From assembly GCF_009389585.1 (NCBI RefSeq), contig NZ_VIYG01000001.1, positions 383,759 through 447,758 on the forward strand: DNA of 64,000 nucleotides, read 5' to 3'. How positions within the stretch are numbered: position 1 is the first letter of the stretch; every line of letters starts with the position of its first letter. Below the pieces are notes generated by a model that saw only the letters and a program-made list of their open reading frames with translations, was not told the DNA's origin and searched no databases. Both the position numbers and the translations under genes were made by a program. Shown here piece after piece: positions 17,145-26,958 of the stretch. The stretch is from Oceanobacillus sp. CFH 90083. GTDB lineage: Bacteria; Bacillota; Bacilli; Bacillales; Amphibacillaceae.

Positions 17145-20100
17145 CTATTCTCCTTTGATAAGAAGCCTTTTAGAAAAGAAATAGAGATATGTTTCCTTAA
17201 CAGGCTGCTTCCAAATTTCTTCAATGGCATACCGGTAAAGCTCAAGCTGGGTTTTATACCGTTTCCTCAGCTTCCCTTCTAATTGCCCAGTAATATTTTC
17301 TGTAATCATATCTGTTTTATAATCAAGAATAATCCAGCCGTCTCCTGAAGGGATAATGCAGTCAATAACCCCTTGAATTAACACTTTTTCATCCGAGGAA
17401 TGCTGCCAATCAGCGTATACCTTTTCCGCCGGCAGCATTAAACTGAACGGCACCTCTTTAAAGATTCTGCTCGCCGCAAAGATTTTCTGCGCAATGCCTG
17501 ATTGTAAAAATGCTACAATAGCAGATGCAGACACACTATCTCCTTCTGCTGCGGTCATCTTCTCCTCCTGAACCAGTTTTTCAATAAATTCCTCGACTTC
17601 TGCTGTCGTAAGTACCCCCTTTAAAGGAAGATGCTGCATTACCGTATGAAGCGCCGTTCCTTTCTCAGCCGGTGTTAATTTCTTTTCCGTCTGCAGAAAT
17701 CTCGGTCTTTTTGTAATTGGATGTATCAAATTAGGAAGCATTCTCTCGTCACTATAGGTATCTTTTTGCTCCTGCTGGCGTTTCAGCTCTGTTACAGATT
17801 GTTTTGCACGTGCATGCACAGCTTCCTGATACGGATACTGATAGGAAAGGCGGCCGGCAACCCATGCATGTGAGCCTTCCTGCTCCATTTCAATCAAGTC
17901 CCAGTTTCTGATTTGATTTTTTATCGCATCTCGCTTCTCCTGTATTTGATTTTCAAAGGAGGCAATATCCTGACTCAAATGAATGCTTACATCCCACTTT
18001 GATTGATCCTGCATGATATCAGATAAAACACTGGCACCAATGTCCTCTTCCCGCAAAACTTCTCCCTGCGGATGACGAATAAGTGCAGGACCCACCCAAT
18101 CGAGATAGTTCTTTGCTTCAACCCGGAAATAAGCTGGCAGAACCCAGTCTGTATGATGAGCAAGCCATGACCACGCTGCTTTCCGCTTTTCAGCAGAATG
18201 AACTGTCCCTACCATAAGCAGCTTTTCTTCAGCACGGGTTAAGGCAACATACAATAACCGAATTTCCTCTGATAGCTGTTCCCTTCTTATCCTCTCCCTC
18301 AGCGCATGATAGAACAGGGTAGAATATTGAATCCGTTTCTCCGGGTCGATAAATTTACTGGCAAATCCTAAATCTTTGTGCAGGAGATACTTCTCATTTA
18401 AATCCATCCTATTAAATTCTTTTTCAATACCGCCGAGGATAACGACTGGAAATTCTAAACCTTTACTTTTATGAATTGTCATAATCCGGACAACATCTTC
18501 CTGCTCACTGAGCGCACGAGCAGCACCTAAGTCCTTTTGTTCTTCCTCCATTCGTTCAATAAAGCGCAAAAATCGGTATAAACCGCGGAAAGAGGTCTCT
18601 TCATAACTTCTGGCCCGATCATACAGCGCCCGTAAATTAGCCTGGCGCTGTTTACCTCCAGGAATACCACCGACAAAATCATAATAACCTGTTTCCCGAT
18701 AGATTTGCCAAATCAATTCGGACAGCGCTCCCTGCTGCGCAGATCGTCTTAGCCGGTTCAGCAATGTCTGGAATGCTTTTAGCTGCTCTGTTACATTATT
18801 ATCTTCTTTTTCTATATATGCTAAAAGGGCATCAAAAAAGGTTCCGTGCCGATCAGCTAAACGGATCGCAGCTAAATCATTCTCCTTTAATCCAACAATT
18901 GGCGAACGCAGGACTGCTGCCAATGGAATATCCTGGCGCGGGTTATCGACAACCTTTAATAAACTGATCATGACCCTGATTTCAATTGCTTCAAAATAGC
19001 CTGATGTTAATTCAGCATAAACAGGAATACCCTGCTTTTTCAGTTCATCCATAATCACAGGAGCCCAGGTCATCGAGCGCATTAAAATAACAATGTCACG
19101 ATACATCAGGTTTCTATGCTGACCTTTCTTCTTATCAACCACCTGCATTGGCTTTTCCTTATCTCCAGCACCAATCCATTCCTGTATTTTTTTAGCATAG
19201 GCACGTGCTTCCAATTGTGCCTTTTCTAAATCCTCCTCTGCTTCTTCTCCCTCGCTGGACTGCTGTCCTTGCGGTGAATCAATCAGCAGTAATTCCGGAT
19301 GAGAATGAAAAGGAAAATCGTCGTACATCCGATTACCATAAATTAGTTCAGCATCTTCATCATAAGCAATGTCGCCGACCTCTTCATCAAACAGCTGGCG
19401 AAATAAATAGTTGGCACCAATCAATACCTCGCCCCTGCTTCGGAAATTACGGTTCAGATCAATTCGTTCAGCTGGATCATTGTCTGCTGCAAATCGCTTA
19501 TATTTTTCAATGAACAGAGATGGCTCGGCATGACGAAATCCATAGATACTTTGTTTTACATCACCAACCATAAACATATTTCCATTATTTTCCGGGTTAC
19601 GGACTAATTGCAAAATACTCTCCTGTACAAGATTCGTATCCTGATATTCATCCACAAGAACTTCTTTAAACTGCTTTTGCAGCTGTAAAGCAATGGAAGA
19701 AGCCTGCTTGAAGCCACCCTGCGAAGTTGTCTCCGTTAAAATCTCCAGACAATAATGCTCCAGATCATTAAAATCAACAATAGCCTGTTCCTTTTTTCGA
19801 TGCTGGAACGTATCCATATAACGTTCTACCATCGCAGTCATCTGCTTCAAAACAGGAGCCATTTCCTGCATATCCTGAATATGAGCAGCTAAACTGCGGA
19901 CAAACCATTTTTCCTTCATTTTATTCCATCTATCTTTGACTTTTTCCCGGAAAGCTTTCACCTGTTCCCGTTTCTGTGGGTTATCCTCTACCTTTTTTCT
20001 TGACAAAGCAGCAAATTTTGCATCTTGTACAAATTGCTGCAGTTCATCCCAGTTCTTTAACTTTTCCAGCGCAGCTTCCAGCATTGCTATATCTTTTTCC

Positions 20101-20858
20101 AAGGCATCTAAATAATGATATGGACCATCCGGGTCCCTTGCTAAAGCAATCGCCAAAGCATTCTCCTGCTTCATCGCTTTCAACTGATTGGCAATTTCTT
20201 CTTTTACTTCCAGCAGCCAGGGAAGGGTCTCCTCTGTCCAGCCTTCCTCTATGTCATAATTTGTTGTCAGCTGGTGGAGCCACTCTTTTGGAGACGGATG
20301 CTGAACAGCGAAATTTGCTGTCCGTAAAATTAATTCTTCTACATCTCTATCACTTCTATCGTTAGAGAACCGATTGACCACTTCAAAAAACGAATCCTGT
20401 TCTGTATTTGCGTCATCATACCAGTCCTCCAGCAGCTCATCCAGAACCTCCCGCTTAATCATATCCATCTCTATATCATCGGCAATTCGGAAGGAAGGGT
20501 CCAAGTCAATTATATATGCATTTTTCCGTACAATATCTAAGCAAAAAGAATGCAATGTGGAAATAGATGCTCTCTGCAACAAGGACAGCTGCTTTTTTAA
20601 ATGGAGTGAGTCGGGCTTTTCAGCTAGTGCCTTTTCTAAAGCAGCTCCGACCCTCGCCCGCATTTCCTGTGCTGCTGCATTGGTAAAAGTAACAACTAAT
20701 AATTCATCAATGTTCATCGCAGCTTCTTCATTTAGCTGCTTCTGAATAATACGTTCTACAAGGACAGCTGTTTTCCCGGATCCCGCCGCTGCGGCTACGA
20801 GGATATCCGTACCACTTTTATAAATTGCCTGCTCCTGCTCTTCTGTCCATTTAACCAC
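17145..20858 (-). CDS. addA: ATP-dependent helicase/nuclease subunit A
   Basis: AddA is the 3'-5' helicase and one nuclease of the RecBCD-type complex that resects double-strand breaks up to Chi. The 1237-residue UvrD-like protein has Walker A AAAGSGKTAVLVERI, the helicase motifs FTNAAAQEMRARVG, LVDEYQDTN (Walker B), VGDVKQSIYGFR, RIMTIHKSKGLEFPVV and LLYVALTRAEEKL, and a C-terminal PD-(D/E)xK nuclease with IILDYKTD. GTG 20858 follows GGAGGGG, and the start overlaps the end of addB by eight bases, indicating translational coupling in an addB-addA operon. Confidence 0.97.
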   Translation of the reverse strand: MVKWTEEQEQAIYKSGTDILVAAAAGSGKTAVLVERIIQKQLNEEAAMNIDELLVVTFTNAAAQEMRARVGAALEKALAEKPDSLHLKKQLSLLQRASISTLHSFCLDIVRKNAYIIDLDPSFRIADDIEMDMIKREVLDELLEDWYDDANTEQDSFFEVVNRFSNDRSDRDVEELILRTANFAVQHPSPKEWLHQLTTNYDIEEGWTEETLPWLLEVKEEIANQLKAMKQENALAIALARDPDGPYHYLDALEKDIAMLEAALEKLKNWDELQQFVQDAKFAALSRKKVEDNPQKREQVKAFREKVKDRWNKMKEKWFVRSLAAHIQDMQEMAPVLKQMTAMVERYMDTFQHRKKEQAIVDFNDLEHYCLEILTETTSQGGFKQASSIALQLQKQFKEVLVDEYQDTNLVQESILQLVRNPENNGNMFMVGDVKQSIYGFRHAEPSLFIEKYKRFAADNDPAERIDLNRNFRSRGEVLIGANYLFRQLFDEEVGDIAYDEDAELIYGNRMYDDFPFHSHPELLLIDSPQGQQSSEGEEAEEDLEKAQLEARAYAKKIQEWIGAGDKEKPMQVVDKKKGQHRNLMYRDIVILMRSMTWAPVIMDELKKQGIPVYAELTSGYFEAIEIRVMISLLKVVDNPRQDIPLAAVLRSPIVGLKENDLAAIRLADRHGTFFDALLAYIEKEDNNVTEQLKAFQTLLNRLRRSAQQGALSELIWQIYRETGYYDFVGGIPGGKQRQANLRALYDRARSYEETSFRGLYRFLRFIERMEEEQKDLGAARALSEQEDVVRIMTIHKSKGLEFPVVILGGIEKEFNRMDLNEKYLLHKDLGFASKFIDPEKRIQYSTLFYHALRERIRREQLSEEIRLLYVALTRAEEKLLMVGTVHSAEKRKAAWSWLAHHTDWVLPAYFRVEAKNYLDWVGPALIRHPQGEVLREEDIGASVLSDIMQDQSKWDVSIHLSQDIASFENQIQEKRDAIKNQIRNWDLIEMEQEGSHAWVAGRLSYQYPYQEAVHARAKQSVTELKRQQEQKDTYSDERMLPNLIHPITKRPRFLQTEKKLTPAEKGTALHTVMQHLPLKGVLTTAEVEEFIEKLVQEEKMTAAEGDSVSASAIVAFLQSGIAQKIFAASRIFKEVPFSLMLPAEKVYADWQHSSDEKVLIQGVIDCIIPSGDGWIILDYKTDMITENITGQLEGKLRKRYKTQLELYRYAIEEIWKQPVKETYLYFFSKRLLIKGE

Positions 20859-23800
20859 GGATTTCCCCTCCTTTTAGCAGATCAATCACTTCTTTTTCCT
20901 TCATATTGGCTATTTTTCGATAATGATTTCCTTGTAAAGCCGGATCAAACTGACAAACTGCGTGAAACGGACAATAGGTACATGCTTCTGCATCCTTTTT
21001 CAAGAACGGATTAATTTCCACTCCACCAGATGTCATATCCAGGCCTGCTTTTTTCAGCAAACCGTGAATATGGTTTTGAAGCTGCTGAAATGTATCTTCA
21101 TCCGCAATTTTCGAATGGTGGTTGAAGGTACCATCTCTTTTCAAACCAGCGGGAATAATGTGGCTTGTACCCGTACCTAATGACTCATCCATCATTTTAG
21201 CAATCTCTTCATTTGATAAAAGCAGCCCTCTCATCTTATAAGACTTCAAGATTTGCGCTTCTATATCACTGCCTATTTTCTCTTTATCCAGATTAATCAT
21301 TGGATTATGCACGTGGAAGTACAGGACACCTGCCGGGTTTGCCTGCTGACCGAGCCATTTTTCCGAATGTGTCAGGACAACATCTAAATAGGTCAGCATT
21401 TGTAAAGCAAGACCATAGTATACCTCCAGTAAATCTAAAGCCCGGGAGCTGGACTTATAATCAATGATCCGCAAATATAAATCCTGATGGAGCTGTGCTT
21501 TATCAACACGGTCAATTCTTCCGCGCAAAAGCAGCTCATAGCCATTTTCAAGCGGCAAAACAAGCGGTGGCAGCGGGCTATCCTGCTCTCCAAAACTAAG
21601 CTCCAGACCGACTGGACTAAAATCTGTCTGTCTTGCCTGCTCGCTTAATATAAATGCTGCTCTGGCAATAATCTCTTCCAGCTTTTGCTGAATAAAGGTA
21701 TAACGATTTGAGCTATGCAAAATTTGATGCTGAAGAACAGGAGATAATTTCTGAATCGCCCGATGTGCATATTTTGCAGAAGATTCCTTCGTCAGCTGTT
21801 TAAAATCTGCCTTTTCATCCTGCACCCACTCGGTAATGAGACGTAATGCCTCATGAAATAATTGGCCAATATCCGGAGCATCTAATTTATAAGTTTCTCT
21901 TTCCTGCAGCTTCAAGCTGTAACGCGCAAAATGCTGATAAGAACATCTGTAATAAGACTCCAGACGGCTGACACTTGCCTTAATTTGCTTTGGATAGAGC
22001 GCTTCGGCAGTTTCTTTTTGCAGCTGTTCCGGCTGATTTTTATAGTACAGACCTTGTAAGATACGATAGGTCATACTGGACTGCGATTGATTTTTCACAT
22101 ACCAGTTGTAAACAGCAAACCAGGCATCGTCTATTTCATAGCCCCGCTGCAGTTTTGCAAATTGTGTTGTCAAAGCCGCCCTTGTTTTTGTCCCGGTTGT
22201 AATAAATCTTGTTGTATCAGCAGTATCCTCCACATCCTGAAATAATAGATGCTCCCCGCAGACAGGGAATAAATCTTTTACTCTGCTGATTACTTGAGAT
22301 GGAATCTTTGCTTTACCTTCTTCATCACTAATTGGATAACTAATCATCAGCTTATCCGCAGCCACTGTTAACGATAAATAGATATAAAACCAATCATCGA
22401 GCAGCTGTCTTTTACCATTATCGGCCAGCTTCAATCCGTTTTGCTCCAGTAAATCTCTTTCCTCATCGTCAATCATACCATCGATTCCCGGCTTCATTGG
22501 CCATATCCCTTCATTTACACCAACTAAAAAAGCACAACGGACACCAGACATCCGGGACCTGTCAATCGTTCCCACCAGAACATGATCCATTGTCGGTGGA
22601 ACGTGTGAAAATTCCAAAGCCTCAAAGCCGGCATTTATCGATGCATTAAAGGTTGTCATATCAAGCTCTTCATCACCAGCTATCTCTACCATTTCGTCCA
22701 TTAACTGTATCACGGCATCCCATACCTGCTGCTGCTCTCTTCCTCTTTCAGGGTTTCCCTGTTCATCAAAGAAAGTACGCATTTCCTCCAGTTTTTCAGG
22801 AACATTTAAGGACTCCAGCCAAATAAAAATAGCTTCGCAACGCTCTTTGACACTTGTCGCAGCGCGAAAGCTCCTGTCAAATTGACGGAGTGCACCAGTT
22901 ATTTGCTCCCGATAGTGATTGAGTTCTTTTTGCATTTCACTTTCAAAGCTTGTCTGGGCCGCTTGATCAAAACCGCGGAAACGCTGATATTTCCATGGCT
23001 TATCATCGAGCCATTGCTTCCGGTAACGAATGCCGTATTCAATCGTATAGTTCTCTAATTTATCAATCGCATCACTTGTTAAAGGAAACTCCTTATCGCT
23101 GGCAGGAATCAAACCCGTTTTTAAAACACGGAAAATCGCATCAGATCGCCAGCCATTTTCAATTGCCTCAAGCATCGAACGAATCAGCTCAATGAATGGG
23201 TGATGGAGCATGGAGCGTTTCTGGTCAATAAAGACAGGAATATCATAATCATCAAAAATCGTTTTAATTAAATCGTCGTATACCTCCGATTGTCTGATTA
23301 AAACCGAGATATCCCGATAGCGATATCCTTCATCTCTGACAAGCGAAAGAATTTCTCCGGCAACACCCTCTACTTCTGCACGGGGATGCACTGCCTCAGC
23401 TATTTGAATCGGAGCCTCTCCTCTATATTCTGGTGCAGGACGAACGTCAAAGTTTTGTTCTAAGTGGGCAAAATAGGGACGATCTTTAAATTGATCGTAT
23501 GCTGGATCTAAATAAACTGGCTGCTCCAGCGAAACACCGATTTCTTCTGCGACAGCTGTTAATTGCTGATAGGTTTGATTCGTCTGATAAAAGATATCCA
23601 GCTCCTCAAGATTTTCTGTGTTTGCAGGATCTAACGTCAAACCAATATGAACTTGCGCACATTTCTTCATTAATTCAGCAATGACTGCTATTTCCAGTGG
23701 TGTAAAACGGTGGAAGCCGTCAATATAAATCCGGGCCCCCTCCAGCATGCCAGCCTGTGAGATTTTTTCCTTTAATATTTGTAATCTGTCTTCATTATCC

Positions 23801-24348
23801 ATATAAGCATGCTGCAGCTGCTTAAGAAGCTGTTCATAAATATATATAAAATCCTCCAGCTTTCGGACTAATCCCGCTTCTGCCGGAGATTGATGGACAA
23901 ATTTTTTTAATTGGTCCTGCTGTAACCGGAGTGCATCAGGTGTAATTTCATATCTTTTAAATTCTTGAATAACAGACTCCAGCTGATCCAAAAAGCCTTG
24001 CTTTTGCATTGCTTTTTGGAATGCCATCCAATCTCCATTTTTTTCAGCAATAATTTTCCGAAGCATCATCTGTGTTCCAACCGAACTGATAAAAGGCTTT
24101 AAACCGCCCCCAGTTTCTTGTAAAACCCTCCAAGCAAGCCGAGTAAAGCTGGCAACCTGTGCCCGGATGCTTCCATTTAAATGGTCCCGGTTAAATAAAT
24201 CTCTTTCCAATTGAAAGGTCATCTGATCCGGCACTATATAAAAAATTCCTGGTCCAATCGGCTCTTTTTGTAAATGATGTTCAAGATCCTTCATCATCCA
24301 TTCACTCTTATCTGTACCGGACCTGCCTAAAATAAAACGCACAGTCAA
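20851..24348 (-). CDS. addB: ATP-dependent helicase/nuclease subunit B
   Basis: Partner of AddA that recognises Chi and supplies the second nuclease. 1165 residues, close to the 1166 of B. subtilis. The N-terminal nucleotide-binding motif reads LGRSGTDKSEW, with Asp where the family normally has Gly before the Lys. The C-terminal nuclease has LRIIDYKSSSRALDL, and the iron-sulfur staple is intact, with one Cys in YYRCSYQHF and three in EACTYCPFHAVCQF. The TTG at 24348 is chosen because it gives LTVRFILGRSG, the usual start, and AAGGAG lies 11 bases upstream; no ATG is suitably placed. Confidence 0.95.
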   Translation of the reverse strand: MTVRFILGRSGTDKSEWMMKDLEHHLQKEPIGPGIFYIVPDQMTFQLERDLFNRDHLNGSIRAQVASFTRLAWRVLQETGGGLKPFISSVGTQMMLRKIIAEKNGDWMAFQKAMQKQGFLDQLESVIQEFKRYEITPDALRLQQDQLKKFVHQSPAEAGLVRKLEDFIYIYEQLLKQLQHAYMDNEDRLQILKEKISQAGMLEGARIYIDGFHRFTPLEIAVIAELMKKCAQVHIGLTLDPANTENLEELDIFYQTNQTYQQLTAVAEEIGVSLEQPVYLDPAYDQFKDRPYFAHLEQNFDVRPAPEYRGEAPIQIAEAVHPRAEVEGVAGEILSLVRDEGYRYRDISVLIRQSEVYDDLIKTIFDDYDIPVFIDQKRSMLHHPFIELIRSMLEAIENGWRSDAIFRVLKTGLIPASDKEFPLTSDAIDKLENYTIEYGIRYRKQWLDDKPWKYQRFRGFDQAAQTSFESEMQKELNHYREQITGALRQFDRSFRAATSVKERCEAIFIWLESLNVPEKLEEMRTFFDEQGNPERGREQQQVWDAVIQLMDEMVEIAGDEELDMTTFNASINAGFEALEFSHVPPTMDHVLVGTIDRSRMSGVRCAFLVGVNEGIWPMKPGIDGMIDDEERDLLEQNGLKLADNGKRQLLDDWFYIYLSLTVAADKLMISYPISDEEGKAKIPSQVISRVKDLFPVCGEHLLFQDVEDTADTTRFITTGTKTRAALTTQFAKLQRGYEIDDAWFAVYNWYVKNQSQSSMTYRILQGLYYKNQPEQLQKETAEALYPKQIKASVSRLESYYRCSYQHFARYSLKLQERETYKLDAPDIGQLFHEALRLITEWVQDEKADFKQLTKESSAKYAHRAIQKLSPVLQHQILHSSNRYTFIQQKLEEIIARAAFILSEQARQTDFSPVGLELSFGEQDSPLPPLVLPLENGYELLLRGRIDRVDKAQLHQDLYLRIIDYKSSSRALDLLEVYYGLALQMLTYLDVVLTHSEKWLGQQANPAGVLYFHVHNPMINLDKEKIGSDIEAQILKSYKMRGLLLSNEEIAKMMDESLGTGTSHIIPAGLKRDGTFNHHSKIADEDTFQQLQNHIHGLLKKAGLDMTSGGVEINPFLKKDAEACTYCPFHAVCQFDPALQGNHYRKIANMKEKEVIDLLKGGEIRG

Positions 24349-24420
24349 TCTGATACACACTCCTTTTTCAACATATATGCAAAGGCTTAAGACGCTCTCA
24401 TGTACTTCATTCCAAAACAA

Positions 24421-24458
24421 AAGCTTCTATTCTTTTATTTTAGCAAAGATAGAAGCTT
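24421..24458 (-). terminator. sipV terminator
   Basis: AAGCTTCTAT and ATAGAAGCTT form a ten-base-pair stem, followed on the minus strand by a T-rich run. It separates sipV from addB. Confidence 0.7.
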
Positions 24459-24549
24459 GTTCCTAATCATAGTAATTTATATTTTCATCTGTTACATCAC
24501 TGTTATCCCTGGAAAGACTTATTATATAGCACGAATAGATTCATCTATG

Positions 24550-25098
24550 TCAGCGCGGTTGTTTAAATAATTGTGTGATTGGCCAATACGTGATATCAAC
24601 CTTGCCGACCACTTTCTCAACAGGGACAAACCCGATAGATCTGCTGTCTAAACTGTCCCCACGGTTATCTCCCAGTACAAAAAGCTGGTCTTCAGGCACC
24701 GTTTTTTCACCCGTCACTTGCAGAAGCGTAAAATCTTCTGTTAATGGCGTCGCCTCTGTATTTTCTTTTTCCTGCTGCAGAAAATCTTCAGAGATGTACT
24801 CGCCATTGACGTATAATTGATCATTCTTGTATTCTACGGTTTCTCCGGGAAGTCCAACAACACGTTTCACATAATCATTTTCTTCTGAAGCATGAAATAC
24901 AATCACATCAAAACGATGAATATTTGTAATATTATTGGTAAATGTATTGACCATCATTAAATTTCCGTCATAGAGTGTCGGCTCCATTGATTTTCCATTG
25001 ACAACATAGTTTTCAAATAAGGATGTCCGAATAATTAAAAACACAGCGATTAATAAAAGAGCTACAACAGAAACTCTCACATAGTTATATTTTTTCAC
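24550..25098 (-). CDS. sipV: Type I signal peptidase (SipV-like)
   Basis: Second signal peptidase of the window, 182 residues. One N-terminal membrane helix (residues 8-26), the nucleophile Ser37 in NGKSMEPTLYDG, the base Lys78 in NDYVKRVVGLPGE and the conserved GDNRGDSLDSRSIGFV are all present, so it should be active. GTG 25098 is preceded by GAAGGAAG. Its position next to yhjE and upstream of addB matches sipV of B. subtilis, where yhjE, sipV, addB and addA are neighbours. Confidence 0.9.
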   Translation of the reverse strand: MKKYNYVRVSVVALLLIAVFLIIRTSLFENYVVNGKSMEPTLYDGNLMMVNTFTNNITNIHRFDVIVFHASEENDYVKRVVGLPGETVEYKNDQLYVNGEYISEDFLQQEKENTEATPLTEDFTLLQVTGEKTVPEDQLFVLGDNRGDSLDSRSIGFVPVEKVVGKVDITYWPITQLFKQPR

Positions 25099-25261
25099 TG
25101 TTATTCTTCCTTCGCTTTAGTTTATTACTAATAGCATACCCCAAAGCAAAGTATTTTAATCTTTGACCCGTCCGCAGTTAGAAGTATCCGTCTATGATTT
25201 AAAATGTGAATTCATTGATTTCTCTTACATAATCTCCATTATATTAAGCTGCAATAAGGAC

Positions 25262-25915
25262 TTACTTTTTCTCCTGTAGCGAATGATGCTTATCCACTTT
25301 GTTATGCAGTCTTTTCTCTAAGTATTTTCCAAATATCCAGAAAATGACAATACCTATTCCTACTACAATGGTACGTATTGGTTTTTGTGCAAATTCCATG
25401 ATACTGGAGCCAATATAAGAAATAGAAAAAATCATCACGGTCTTCCCTAACAGCACAGCCAGCATAAACGGATAGATACTGATTTTAGACAACCCTGCCA
25501 CAACATTAATAACAGAAGATGGAGAAAACGGGAAACATAATAATAAAAATAACGGTCCAAACCCATGTTTTTCTACCCAATTTGTAATTCTGGATACCTG
25601 CTTGTTATGGCGTATCCGTTTTAAAAGTTTTGTGTTCCCTAAACGGCGAATCACCAGAAATACAAGAATAGCACCTAAGCTGGCACCAAGCCACGAATAA
25701 AGAAAGCCTTCAAATAATCCATAGGCCGCGGCATTTCCAAGCACAAATACAATAAGCGGTAAAAATGGTAAAAACGCCTCTAAAAAAGGCAGTGCAATAC
25801 CAGGTAACGGACCAAGTCCTTCATATTGCTCCAACAGCTGACGAATGAATTCCTCCCAGCCTTCTTCTCTTAAAAATGCCTGCCAGTTTGAAAATGTAAT
25901 GTTCATTACGTACAT
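25262..25915 (-). CDS. yhjE: TVP38/TMEM64 (DedA-like) membrane protein YhjE
   Basis: A 217-residue membrane protein of the VTT/TVP38 family, members of which act in lipid scrambling or envelope homeostasis. The core is visible in PLPGIALPFLEAFLPFLPLIVFV, the small-residue-rich GNAAAYGLFEGFLYSWLGA and FPFSPSSVINVVAGLS, with further helices to about residue 195 and a basic C-terminal tail. The ATG at 25915 follows AAGGGAG by nine bases. It precedes sipV as in B. subtilis, separated by about 160 bases. Confidence 0.8.
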   Translation of the reverse strand: MYVMNITFSNWQAFLREEGWEEFIRQLLEQYEGLGPLPGIALPFLEAFLPFLPLIVFVLGNAAAYGLFEGFLYSWLGASLGAILVFLVIRRLGNTKLLKRIRHNKQVSRITNWVEKHGFGPLFLLLCFPFSPSSVINVVAGLSKISIYPFMLAVLLGKTVMIFSISYIGSSIMEFAQKPIRTIVVGIGIVIFWIFGKYLEKRLHNKVDKHHSLQEKK

Positions 25916-26259
25916 GCGGTCAGTCTCCCTTAAAGTCCCAACAATCTTATTGATGATTATATGCTACTGCAGTTTTTTTGAAAAGTATAAACTTCTCTGC
26001 TAATTAAAACTCAAACTATCACCAGGGGCTATTTTTTGTTCTTATTTTGATCATAGAAATAAATGATGAAGTATTCATTATGCTATTCTTAGGAAATAGC
26101 ATTATTTTATGCGCAGCCAGTTAGAAACCGATTTTTATTCTAGGTAGTTTTTATAACTTTTGTGTACGGTGTCTTCTAAGGGAAGCTAGATGAAAGAAGG
26201 TAGAGCGAAGAATTTCAGTCAATCATTCAGCCTTTCTCTGACTTCATTAATGTGGATAA
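25916..26259. other. Intergenic region downstream of comK
   Basis: About 340 bases without a credible gene. A small hairpin, ATGCTATT with AAATAGCAT around 26079-26102 followed by a T-rich stretch, could act as a weak terminator on either strand. Nothing else stands out. Confidence 0.45.
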
Positions 26260-26727
26260 TTAATCAAACACACTGCCCCGCTCATCCATCAGATAGCGAA
26301 TTTGAGCAGTTCGCTGTATTTGGTTAATAACAATGCCGTGGGAAACATCTAATTTGATTGTTCTTCCATTTTTAAATGAAATTTCCGTCGATTTACTGTC
26401 TATTCTTTTTATCGTATCAATGTGGGTATGTGATATCCAGGAACAGCTTTCATGGGATGGGGATTTCGTAGGAAAAAAATACATTCTGTTTCTTGGATCA
26501 ATGGGTATTGGTGTTTTGTGTGTAATACCAGAAATACTTTTAATGCCATTTTGTCTGCCTTTTAAGTCAGATCCAAAATAGGCACATGCGTATTCAATAA
26601 CTTTTGTTGGTTTGCCTTCTAATACATACTCTACCTCATCTTCTAAAACACGAGTAACATATTTTCCATTCTCGTCTTTATCAGATAATACTGCCATGGT
26701 GTAAGGGGTGATTTCTCTCATTTTCAT
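26260..26727 (-). CDS. comK: Competence transcription factor ComK
   Basis: ComK activates the DNA-uptake and recombination genes. The 155-residue sequence shows EITPYTMAVLSDKDENGKY, YACAYFGSDLKGRQNGIKSI, SGITHKTPIPIDPRNRMYFFPT and SPSHESCSWISHTHI, all hallmarks of the family. It is shorter than B. subtilis ComK (192 residues), lacking part of the C-terminus, as seen in other genera. ATG 26727 follows AAGGAGG. The upstream region holds a perfect AT-rich inverted repeat. With addAB nearby, the machinery for recombination of taken-up DNA is encoded in the same neighbourhood. Confidence 0.92.
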   Translation of the reverse strand: MKMREITPYTMAVLSDKDENGKYVTRVLEDEVEYVLEGKPTKVIEYACAYFGSDLKGRQNGIKSISGITHKTPIPIDPRNRMYFFPTKSPSHESCSWISHTHIDTIKRIDSKSTEISFKNGRTIKLDVSHGIVINQIQRTAQIRYLMDERGSVFD

Positions 26728-26774
26728 TCCAAAATTCCTCCTTATCCCCTAGTGATATGGATGAGTTTAGAACT

Positions 26775-26841
26775 ATTATAGCAGCTAACCATAGAAAAAG
26801 ATACATTTAATTTTAAAATTTTGTATTATTTTAAAATTAAA
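26775..26841 (-). promoter_or_regulatory. comK promoter with AT-rich inverted repeat
   Basis: TATAAT on the minus strand (26775-26780) has only a poor -35 (TATCTT). About 26 bases further upstream is a perfect 14-base inverted repeat, TTTAATTTTAAAAT (26806-26819) with ATTTTAAAATTAAA (26828-26841), separated by eight bases. ComK binds AT-boxes of the AAAA-N5-TTTT type and activates its own gene in B. subtilis. The boxes here are not exact, so autoregulation is an inference. Confidence 0.45.
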
Positions 26842-26882
26842 AGAAAAAACATTTGATAAATACAGGTTTTTGTACCTATAAA

Positions 26883-26928
26883 AAACTTCATTCTGTATAG
26901 TATATTACTACTTTACAGAATGAAGTTT
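26883..26928 (-). terminator. lplJ terminator
   Basis: AAACTTCATTCTGTA pairs with TACAGAATGAAGTTT, a 15-base-pair stem followed on the minus strand by a T run. It lies just after the lplJ stop codon. Confidence 0.85.
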
Positions 26929-26958
26929 CTTGATAGTGTTTAAATGATAATGATGCAG

